A DNA stretch of 6,525 bases from Solobacterium sp. GTDB lineage: Bacteria; Bacillota_I; Bacilli_A; Erysipelotrichales; Erysipelotrichaceae. The notes beneath the pieces were generated by a model. It had not been told where the DNA came from, searched no databases, and saw only the letters and a list, made by a program, of their open reading frames with translations. Positions 1-4,516 of this stretch are shown here, piece after piece. Location: contig JAFYGX010000146.1 of the NCBI GenBank assembly GCA_017543025.1, positions 1 to 6,525 of the forward strand, written 5' to 3'. The position numbers were made by a program, and so were the translations under genes. The stretch's first letter is position 1. Each line of letters begins with the position of its first letter.

Positions 1-138
1 CGAAATGATTTCTTCTTCTGATCTTCCGTCTTCCAGCATCCCGAAGACAATTTCTCTACGGTTTTCGTCACGGCCTTCTTCACGGCCTTCCAGCCGCTCG
101 TCAAATGCGAGTTCTCTCATCTTTTCATCCAGTGTCAC
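1..138 (-). repeat. Direct repeat copy B: duplicated Rpn C-terminal coding segment
   Basis: This segment aligns with 245-394 with about 13 mismatches by hand count and one 12-bp gap. The gap is exactly one unit of the tetrad repeat (CGGCCTTCTTCA on the plus strand). The similarity continues to base 1, so the true repeat is probably longer. Confidence 0.9.
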
Positions 139-141
139 CAT
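1..141 (-). CDS. Free-standing Rpn C-terminal module (RpnS-like), partial, runs off the window edge
   Basis: Forty-seven codons are visible, starting MVTLDEKMRELAF and ending ...GRSEEEIIS at base 1, with no stop before the edge. The protein is nearly identical to residues 213-262 of the Rpn nuclease just upstream. It lacks one four-residue GREE unit (two tetrads, GREE-GRDE, instead of three) and reads ENRRE where the full gene reads EKCKE. An ATG at 141-139 is preceded by AGGGGGA with about 7 nt spacing, so it can be translated by itself. It begins 28 bp after the Rpn stop and lies in a different frame from it. Nothing resembling the nuclease domain precedes it: similarity to the upstream copy fades at about the ribosome binding site. 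By analogy with E. coli Rpn small proteins it would be a dimerising antitoxin or antitoxin-like partner; this role is inference. It could instead be the leftover tail of a deleted second rpn gene. The rest of the gene is not visible. Confidence 0.6.
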   Translation of the reverse strand, partial: MVTLDEKMRELAFDERLEGREEGRDENRREIVFGMLEDGRSEEEIIS

Positions 142-154
142 TTTCCATCCCCCT
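142..154 (-). promoter_or_regulatory. Ribosome binding site for the free-standing RpnS-like ORF
   Basis: Reading the minus strand, AGGGGGATGGAAA directly precedes the ATG at 141-139. The G-run matches five of six bases of AGGAGG and sits 7 nt from the start. It supports independent initiation on the duplicated C-terminal module. Confidence 0.5.
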
Positions 155-169
155 ACAGGAACAGCAGTA

Positions 170-394
170 TCAGGAAACCGACTTCTCTGAGTTCCACTTC
201 GCAACCAGCGCAGAAATCGTCTCCGAAGGAATCATTTTCAGAATCGAAATAATCTCTTCTTCTGATCTTCCGTCTTCCAGCATCCCGAAGACAATTTCTT
301 TACATTTCTCATCACGACCTTCTTCACGACCTTCTTCACGGCCTTCCAACCGCTCGTCAAACGCGAGTTCTCTCATCTTTTCATCTAGCGTCAT
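170..394 (-). CDS. Intragenic RpnS-like C-terminal protein, in frame inside the Rpn gene
   Basis: Codon 213 of the Rpn gene is an ATG at 394-392, preceded by GGAGGAG with 7 nt spacing. This signal is as good as the one at the full-length start. Initiation here would give a 74-aa protein, MTLDEKMREL...KWNSEKSVS, consisting of the tetrad repeats and the two following helices. The duplicated copy downstream begins at the corresponding place with its own ribosome binding site, which supports this segment being a translation unit. In E. coli, Rpn C-terminal small proteins are translated from internal starts and block the toxic full-length protein through a dimerisation interface containing variable four-residue repeats. 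The same arrangement is seen here in an unrelated bacterium. The sequence shows the signal but not its use, so expression is inferred. Confidence 0.6.
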   Translation of the reverse strand: MTLDEKMRELAFDERLEGREEGREEGRDEKCKEIVFGMLEDGRSEEEIISILKMIPSETISALVAKWNSEKSVS

Positions 395-1030
395 TGCTTT
401 TCTCCTCCAGTTATGATCCTTATTCCGGATTTCTGTCTTTTCCTCAATGCGTTTTGTCAGTTCTGTTCTGGGTGCTTCTCTCCCGCCGATGTAATTCAGA
501 AGGTGATCCAGTTCAACTGATACATTCCGATTTTCCGCTCCACAAAACAGATAAATCCTCGTTGCCTCATCCTGTACCGCTGCCTCCGGGCTGTCTCTGC
601 ATTCGAGCTTCACTTCATACTTCGCCATGGAATGCGGAGGGAACGGGTCACTCATACAGATGAAGATGACATACTGCTCTTTGATTTCTCTATATCGGGT
701 TCCCCTGAGATACTCCTGCGCATCGCTGACACTGCTGTAGTATCTGGTACGCTTCGGAAGGCTTTTCAGAGATTCTCTGTTCTTCCGGTTTTCCATTTCA
801 AGATCGAACAGTGTACTCCGATCATCCTTACAGTAAACATCCAGCTGCACGCTCTTTGCATCAGGGGAATAATTCAGAACCTCCTGAACATTCATCGTAA
901 CGATATTTCCGATCGGATGTCCCAGAATGGTTTCAAGCATCTGCTTCACAAGCACAGGATCATCGGAAAGCACGCTGCTGAACATCAGATCATCGCAGAA
1001 TTTGAACTGCTTTTCCGCTTCATCAGACAT
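170..1030 (-). CDS. Rpn-family PD-(D/E)XK nuclease (PDDEXK_2 'putative transposase'), full-length RpnL-like protein
   Basis: This is a complete 286-aa protein, the usual length for the family. The N-terminal two thirds is the PD-(D/E)XK nuclease fold: FCDDLMFSSVL (11-21), the catalytic-type Asp in QLDVY (D64), the acidic strand FDLEMEN (E78/E80), the conserved LPKRTRYYSS (91-100) and the core strand YVIFICMSDPF (120-130). Residues 213-286 form a charged helical tail with three tetrads GREE-GREE-GRDE (230-241), then EIVFGMLEDGRSEEEIISIL. Known members are cytoplasmic DNA nucleases. E. coli Rpn proteins promote recA-independent recombination, are toxic and can act in phage defence, with the tail also made separately as an inhibitor. 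The start at 1030 is fixed by AAGGAGG with 7 nt spacing. A promoter candidate lies about 75 nt upstream, so the gene is probably transcribed separately from the upstream genes. Despite the database name there are no transposon ends here. Family assignment is strong; the defence role is inference. Confidence 0.88.
   Translation of the reverse strand: MSDEAEKQFKFCDDLMFSSVLSDDPVLVKQMLETILGHPIGNIVTMNVQEVLNYSPDAKSVQLDVYCKDDRSTLFDLEMENRKNRESLKSLPKRTRYYSSVSDAQEYLRGTRYREIKEQYVIFICMSDPFPPHSMAKYEVKLECRDSPEAAVQDEATRIYLFCGAENRNVSVELDHLLNYIGGREAPRTELTKRIEEKTEIRNKDHNWRRKAMTLDEKMRELAFDERLEGREEGREEGRDEKCKEIVFGMLEDGRSEEEIISILKMIPSETISALVAKWNSEKSVS
245..394 (-). repeat. Direct repeat copy A: C-terminal segment within the Rpn gene
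   Basis: This is the partner of 1-138. It contains the 12-bp tandem unit encoding GREE/GRDE at 308-343 (three tetrads, against two at 64-87 in the other copy). Base differences cluster just past the repeats, changing KCK to NRR, while the flanking LDEKMRELAFDERLEG and FGMLEDGRSEEEIIS are unchanged. Confidence 0.9.
395..408 (-). promoter_or_regulatory. Strong internal Shine-Dalgarno within the Rpn coding region
   Basis: On the minus strand GGAGGAGAAAAGCA directly precedes the in-frame ATG of codon 213. The GGAGGAG core lies at 408-402 and the spacing is 7 nt. It encodes the W-R-R-K-A stretch of the full-length protein, including rare-type arginine codons AGG and AGA, which hints that the bases are kept for the ribosome binding site. 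Confidence 0.65.
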
Positions 1031-1050
1031 GATTACTCCTCCTTACGCAT

Positions 1051-1068
1051 TTCTTATAGCCATAAGAA
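1051..1068 (-). other. Small hairpin in the Rpn leader
   Basis: On the minus strand TTCTTAT-GGCT-ATAAGAA forms a perfect 7-bp stem with a 4-nt loop, ending 6 nt before the AAGGAGG of the Rpn start. It is A/U-rich and weak. It could modestly affect ribosome access to the full-length start but not to the internal one. No function is shown. Confidence 0.35.
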
Positions 1069-1112
1069 GAAAGAAACCCCCGCTGATTCAAATAAAACAA
1101 TTCTTCCTCTTC

Positions 1113-1140
1113 ATTGTAGCACTGATTTCCGTTTTGACGA
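1113..1140 (-). promoter_or_regulatory. Candidate extended -10 promoter for the Rpn gene
   Basis: On the minus strand TGCTACAAT (1121-1113) gives an extended -10 element with five of six bases of TATAAT. Sixteen nt upstream, TCGTCA (1140-1135) matches four of six bases of a -35 box. Transcription would start near 1106, giving a leader of about 75 nt. It lies between a terminator-like hairpin and the Rpn gene, which suits independent expression. Confidence 0.5.
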
Positions 1141-1182
1141 ATCCTGTTATGTATATTCGGATTCTCTCTGATGCATGAAATG

Positions 1183-1229
1183 AAAAAGCCCTGTTTTTTG
1201 CCGGCTCGGAATCACTGATTCCACCCCGG
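1183..1229 (-). terminator. Probable transcription terminator hairpin between the small exported gene and the Rpn gene
   Basis: On the minus strand an inverted repeat CCGG-GGT-GGAATC-AGT-GATTCC-GAG-CCGG (1229-1201) forms a 6-bp upper stem and a 4-bp lower stem around an internal loop. A run of five T follows at 1187-1183, about 13 nt later. A short AGCC/GGCT stem can also form directly before the T-run. The distance to the T-run makes it an imperfect intrinsic terminator, but its position just upstream of the Rpn promoter fits. Confidence 0.42.
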
Positions 1230-1232
1230 TTT

Positions 1233-1349
1233 TCAGGACCTTATCTGTCTGCTGATCAAACTGATGATACCAGTGCTTGCGGCACCGGTAATATGGGAAA
1301 TCAGCTGCTGATGCACACGTTCTGCATCTTCTGACTCTGCTGCACGGAA
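1233..1349 (-). other. In-frame open extension after the small exported gene's stop codon
   Basis: Directly after the TAA at 1352-1350 the frame reads 38 sense codons (FRAAESEDAERVHQQL... to ...SLISRQIRS), then TGA at 1235-1233. The first part is charged and helix-like, as in the upstream protein. The second part (ISHITGAASTGIISLI) is amphipathic or hydrophobic. No ribosome binding site or good start marks it as a separate gene. It may be the former C-terminus of a 114-aa protein or a chance open stretch. Confidence 0.3.
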
Positions 1350-1577
1350 TTACACCGTCACAGCAATCTCTTCTTCTGTATCTTGATTCTGTTCTGCGCC
1401 AGCTTCTTCTATCCCCTCTGCCCGCTCTTCTTCGTGCAGGATAACGGAATATTCTCTTTCTGCTGAAGCGGTCAGTGCTGCTCCTTCTGCACCTGTCATC
1501 ATGACTGCAGATTCGATTGCGGTGCAGGTGATCGCAGCCGCAAGCAAAAATCCGACTATTCTGTCTGTCAGTTTCAT
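1350..1577 (-). CDS. Small acidic, probably exported protein of unknown function
   Basis: This 75-aa protein has a clear AGGAGG ribosome binding site 8 nt before its ATG. It starts MKLTDR, followed by a hydrophobic stretch IVGFLLAAAITCTAI (7-21). A possible signal peptidase site A-S-A (37-39) follows. The mature part (40-75) is strongly acidic and rich in E, A and Q, with no cysteine or recognisable domain. I do not recognise a family. It lies 80 bp downstream of the CpXC gene with no convincing promoter between them, so it may be read from the same transcript. Oddly, the same frame stays open for 38 codons beyond its TAA, ending in TGA four bases before the terminator-like hairpin. It may therefore be a longer gene truncated by a nonsense change. 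The signal peptide could also act as a membrane anchor. Confidence 0.55.
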   Translation of the reverse strand: MKLTDRIVGFLLAAAITCTAIESAVMMTGAEGAALTASAEREYSVILHEEERAEGIEEAGAEQNQDTEEEIAVTV

Positions 1578-1657
1578 TTCTGTGTCCTCCTGACAATACG
1601 GAATATATCGGATTCAAGTGAACAGTCTCTGAACAAAGCGGAAATCTTTCCGGAAGA

Positions 1658-2299
1658 TTACGCTTCTGTCTTCAGATAATTTCGTGCCCAGGCTTCGTCG
1701 ATCCTTGTCTCTGAATCAGAAAACTGCAATCCGGCAGACAGCTCTTCATAAAGCTTCAGATCAAGCACAAAGTGCCGGTGAAACCCGTCGGCATCTTCCA
1801 CCAGAAATACCGGACCCTGATCTGTCGGCGCAAAGTAGAGATGAACAATGGTTCCCTGGGTATCGGCTGCCATCACGCCCTGCTTGATCACTTCAAGCAC
1901 CCGGTCATCCAGACCGGCTTCAAAAACGGCAATCTTTTCCATCAGATCATTCGGGGTTGCGACAGTACGGAAGCGGTAACGGGATTTCATATCTTCCACG
2001 ACCTGCTTCATCGCCTGATCGCTTTCATTTCCGCTGTCAAACAATGCGGTAAACGGATCGCTCTCACTGTTTCGATCTGTCAGCTGCACCATGAACCGAT
2101 TCTTCGGGTCATGGTAAAGAAACGGATACAGCATGCCGGTAACGGCACCGCAGGAGGGACAAACAAAATCAAAGATCGATGCATCCATCACTTTGCTGCG
2201 AAACTGCGGTTCTTTTGAAACATCAACGCCGTCATAAATCCTGGCTTCATGTTCCTTTCCGCATTGCGCGCACTTGAAACGGATAAGATGACTTGCCAT
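1658..2299 (-). CDS. CpXC-domain zinc-binding protein
   Basis: This is a 213-aa protein starting at ATG 2299, with GAGG 8 nt upstream; that signal overlaps the malQ stop. A GTG two codons earlier is possible but too close to the site. The N-terminal domain has two CXXC knuckles, CAQC (C10, C13) and CPSC (C47, C50), separated by the spacer ARIYDGVDVSKEPQF. It continues FDFVCPSCGAVTGMLYPFLYHD, the pattern of the CpXC family, which is widespread in Bacillota and of unknown function. The four cysteines probably bind zinc. The C-terminal half (about 95-213) has no motif I know; it includes TIVHLYFAPTDQGPVFLVED and a closing helical segment. No signal peptide or membrane segment is visible, so it should be cytoplasmic. 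The 10-bp gap to malQ suggests translational coupling in one operon. Confidence 0.78.
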   Translation of the reverse strand: MASHLIRFKCAQCGKEHEARIYDGVDVSKEPQFRSKVMDASIFDFVCPSCGAVTGMLYPFLYHDPKNRFMVQLTDRNSESDPFTALFDSGNESDQAMKQVVEDMKSRYRFRTVATPNDLMEKIAVFEAGLDDRVLEVIKQGVMAADTQGTIVHLYFAPTDQGPVFLVEDADGFHRHFVLDLKLYEELSAGLQFSDSETRIDEAWARNYLKTEA

Positions 2300-2309
2300 A
2301 CGCACTGCC

Positions 2310-3788
2310 TCAGAGCCTCGGCAGACGTGAATAGGTCGAAGTGATTTCGCGGATCGCGGCAGCCAGTTCCTTCGAAAGGAAATTCGGCTTCAGACGCCAT
2401 TTCCAGTTCTCACCGATCGTTCCCGGCGTGTTGATCCGCCCTTCTTCGCCAAGACACAGATAATCTCCGATCGGAATGATGCAGAGATCAGAAGGCGTAT
2501 GATATGCCTCACGGATCATATCCCAGACAAATCCGTTGTAATCCGTATTGTATGAACGGATATATTTTCTCGCAAAGCCGATCGAACCTTCATTCAGTGA
2601 TTCTGCCCATGTACGCAGGGTCGGATTGTCATGATTTCCGGTATAGACAACCGAACGCGGCGTCAGCTTATGCGGCATATAAATACTGTCCCAGGAGGTG
2701 AATGCAAACTGCAGGATTTTCATGCCCGGAATACCCGTATCTTTGAGAAGCTTCTGACTCTCTTCCGTCACAACGCCAAGATCTTCCGCAATCAGACGGA
2801 TCTCTCCGAGTTCCTTTTTCAGCGCCTGGAAGAAGTCCATGCCGGGTCCTTTTTCCAGTTTTCCGTTCTTCACATCCTTGTCGCCGAACGGAACCGCAAA
2901 GCAGGAAAGGAATCCGTTGAAATGGTCAATCCGCAGAATATCGTAGAACTTCAGGCTGTAGCGCAGCCGGGCAATCCACCATGCGTAATGATCTTCCTTC
3001 AGCGCCTTCCAGTCATATACCGGATTGCCCCAGATCTGTCCGTCTGCGGTGCCGGCAACCGCCCGCACATTATGCTCTTCATCAATCTCAAATACTTCCG
3101 GATGACTCCATACATCACAGCTGTCCAGCGAGACAAAGAACGGAATATCCCCGATCAGCTCAATGCCTTTTTCCGTTGCATATGCATGAAGCTTCTTCCA
3201 CTGCTTCGCAAATTCATACTGCATGAAGCAGAAGAATTCAATCATTTCATCAAGCTCCTTGCGGGCTTTCATGATCGCCTCTTCGTCCCGGCTGCGAAGC
3301 TCCTTCGGCCAGTCCAGCCAGCAGCGGCCTTCTTCCCGGTGCTTGATTGACATGAACAGAGCATAGTCATCCAGCCAGTAAGCTTCCTTATCCTTGAATG
3401 CATTATACGCTTCATCCGTCAGTCCGCCTTTTTCCACAAAGCGGTCATAGGCTTTCTTCAGAAGCAGGTAACGGTGCGGAAACAGATTTCCGTAATCCAC
3501 TTTTGTCTTATCCTTACTGACAGGATACTCCGCAAGATCCACTCCCAGCAGCAGCCCTTCTTCCGAAAGCTGCACCGGATCGATCAGATACGGATTTCCC
3601 GCAAATGTGGATGTCGAGGAATACGGCGAATCGCCGTATCCGGTAGGGCCGATCGGCAGAATCTGCCAGCAGGACTGCCCGGCCTCTTTCAGAAAATCAA
3701 TAAACTCATAGGCTTCTTTCGAAAATGTTCCGATTCCATACGGCGATGCCAGCGAAAAAATCGGCATCAGAATTCCTGCTCGTCTCAT
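2310..3788 (-). CDS. malQ: 4-alpha-glucanotransferase (amylomaltase, GH77)
   Basis: This complete 492-aa enzyme moves alpha-1,4-glucan segments between maltodextrins, releasing glucose, in cytoplasmic maltose and glycogen breakdown. Its length is typical of bacterial amylomaltases of the short type. Signature segments in order are: RAGILMPIFSLASPYGIG (3-20), WQILPIGPTGYGDSPYSS (41-58), LIGDIPFFVS (211-220), IWGNPVYDW (252-260), RIDHFNGF with the nucleophile D288, IAEDLG with the acid/base E335, TGNHDNPT with the third carboxylate D387, and GTIGENWKWR (456-465). All catalytic residues are present, so it should be active. AAGGAG lies 7 nt before the ATG, and the start overlaps a TGA as ATGA in the likely native frame of the preceding SSB-like gene. 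No maltodextrin transporter, phosphorylase or regulator lies in the window, so its pathway partners are elsewhere. Confidence 0.96.
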   Translation of the reverse strand: MRRAGILMPIFSLASPYGIGTFSKEAYEFIDFLKEAGQSCWQILPIGPTGYGDSPYSSTSTFAGNPYLIDPVQLSEEGLLLGVDLAEYPVSKDKTKVDYGNLFPHRYLLLKKAYDRFVEKGGLTDEAYNAFKDKEAYWLDDYALFMSIKHREEGRCWLDWPKELRSRDEEAIMKARKELDEMIEFFCFMQYEFAKQWKKLHAYATEKGIELIGDIPFFVSLDSCDVWSHPEVFEIDEEHNVRAVAGTADGQIWGNPVYDWKALKEDHYAWWIARLRYSLKFYDILRIDHFNGFLSCFAVPFGDKDVKNGKLEKGPGMDFFQALKKELGEIRLIAEDLGVVTEESQKLLKDTGIPGMKILQFAFTSWDSIYMPHKLTPRSVVYTGNHDNPTLRTWAESLNEGSIGFARKYIRSYNTDYNGFVWDMIREAYHTPSDLCIIPIGDYLCLGEEGRINTPGTIGENWKWRLKPNFLSKELAAAIREITSTYSRLPRL

Positions 3789-4434
3789 TCAGCTTCTCCT
3801 TTGTATTCTGAAGTATCTGCTGCAGAATCCTCCTCCATGTCCGTCTCATCGGTTCTATCGACATGAAGGAAGAACTGTATTCATCATCCTGTTTCTCGCT
3901 GAAGTCTGCCGGGTCCTCTTCCGAAAGACGGAATGGTTCCGCATATACGGCACCGCCCTTTTTCTGCGGTACGATCGAACTTGTCATCGTCTGCGGACGG
4001 CGTCTTCTGCCGAGCAGGAACGAACTGCTCACCGTAATGCTCAGCTCCGGAAGACGGTCTTCATAGCCCGGTGCCGGCTGCCGCAGATATACCCGACCAA
4101 CCAGCAGCACGCGGTCTCCTTCATTCAGATTGTAGATCTCTTCCGCATGCTTCTCCCTTGCCGCAAAACTGATGATGCAGTAAGGGCCCTGATCATCTTC
4201 CGAACGCCAGTGAATCCGGCTTCCGGTCTCCCGCAGCAGAAGAGAAATAATCCGGTCTCTTCCGCGGACAGTGAGCTTTCCGAATGCCATTTTCTTGTCG
4301 CCGGATCCGCCCAGATCCGTACGCATCCGGGTTTCCCCGTCCTTCTCAATCGTGCCGATCGCAGTGACGTGATAGCAGATCACATCTCCGTTCCGGTCAC
4401 GAATCGTTTCAAATGTAAAATAATCTTTAACCAT
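3706..4434 (-). CDS. SSB-like OB-fold protein with an apparently frameshifted 3' end
   Basis: As sequenced the frame encodes 242 aa from ATG 4434 (AGGAG close upstream) to a stop at 3706. Residues 1-140 look like a single-stranded-DNA-binding OB fold: a long first strand pair (YHVTAIGTI), MAFGKLTVRGRD, then CIISFAAREKHAEEIYNLNEGDRVLLVGRVYLRQ (86-119) and LSITVSSSFLLGRRR. This mirrors the 'FI..VAWGK.AE....LKKGD.V.VEGRL' core of SSB. A disordered acidic region follows (168-186, SEEDPADFSEKQDDE). After about residue 187 the frame becomes arginine- and tryptophan-rich and runs 83 bp into malQ. The -1 frame instead gives an acidic tail ending in a TGA that overlaps the malQ ATG. The native protein is probably about 216 aa. 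It lacks a canonical DDDIPF tip, so it may be an accessory SSB-like factor; function is inferred from fold resemblance only. Confidence 0.55.
   Translation of the reverse strand: MVKDYFTFETIRDRNGDVICYHVTAIGTIEKDGETRMRTDLGGSGDKKMAFGKLTVRGRDRIISLLLRETGSRIHWRSEDDQGPYCIISFAAREKHAEEIYNLNEGDRVLLVGRVYLRQPAPGYEDRLPELSITVSSSFLLGRRRRPQTMTSSIVPQKKGGAVYAEPFRLSEEDPADFSEKQDDEYSSSFMSIEPMRRTWRRILQQILQNTKEKLNETSRNSDADFFAGIAVWNRNIFERSL
3785..3880 (-). other. Likely native acidic C-terminus of the SSB-like gene in the -1 frame
   Basis: After tandem TGA codons at 3886-3881 the -1 frame is open for 31 codons and contains DETDMEEDSAADTSEYKGEAE before TGA at 3787-3785. That TGA forms an ATGA junction with the malQ start at 3788. 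Composition matches the acidic linker upstream, unlike the basic frame it overlaps. The length 4434-3785 (650 nt) is one base short of a multiple of three, as expected for a single-base deletion. Confidence 0.5.
3796..3801 (-). promoter_or_regulatory. malQ ribosome binding site at the coupled junction
   Basis: AAGGAG lies on the minus strand 7 nt before the malQ ATG, inside the end of the SSB-like gene. With the overlapping stop/start it suggests translational coupling. Confidence 0.6.
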
Positions 4435-4455
4435 AAATCTCCTGAAAATGAATGT

Positions 4456-4483
4456 TCTGCAGTCTGGCTTACCCATCTGCAGA
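4456..4483 (-). other. Inverted repeat in the leader of the SSB-like/malQ/CpXC operon
   Basis: TCTGCAG and CTGCAGA form a perfect 7-bp stem. Inside it TGG/CCA adds 3 bp around a GTAAG loop, so a 28-nt hairpin can form between the candidate promoter and the SSB-like start. It has no T-run after it, so it is not a standard terminator. It could be an mRNA structure or a protein-binding palindrome pair. Confidence 0.4.
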
Positions 4484-4502
4484 CGGGTCACAAAACATTG
4501 TA

Positions 4503-4508
4503 ATTATA
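4503..4508 (-). promoter_or_regulatory. Candidate -10 element upstream of the SSB-like gene
   Basis: A perfect TATAAT occurs on the minus strand in the gap after the GTPase-RNase gene, about 69 nt before the SSB-like start. No good -35 box lies at 16-18 nt, since that region is the end of the upstream gene. An activator, a weak promoter or chance are all possible. Confidence 0.38.
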
Positions 4509-4516
4509 CCTGTTTT

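Noticed and set aside
1..416. CRISPR or other regularly spaced repeat array at the left edge
   Set aside because: The two long similar segments are coding duplicates of the Rpn tail, and the 12-bp tandem units encode GREE tetrads; there is no repeat-spacer pattern.
170..1030. Treating the Rpn gene as an insertion sequence or transposase
   Set aside because: No terminal inverted repeats, target duplications or second IS gene are visible; the 'transposase' label of this family is historical.
632..1171. Plus-strand open frame (179 codons) opposite the Rpn gene and its promoter
   Set aside because: It has no recognisable family and no good ribosome binding site, and it lies wholly opposite a clear PD-(D/E)XK gene.
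1147..1617. Minus-strand 156-codon frame overlapping the small exported gene
   Set aside because: Composition is extreme in Arg and Cys, without domain features. The overlapping 75-aa frame has the AGGAGG site and a signal-peptide-like start.
1639..1667. Overlapping small inverted repeats after the CpXC gene as a terminator
   Set aside because: Stems are 5-6 bp and no T-run follows on the minus strand, so termination cannot be supported.
3830..3886. Programmed -1 frameshift in the SSB-like gene
   Set aside because: No X XXY YYZ slippery heptamer or homopolymer run lies in the only interval where the shift could occur, so an indel is likelier.
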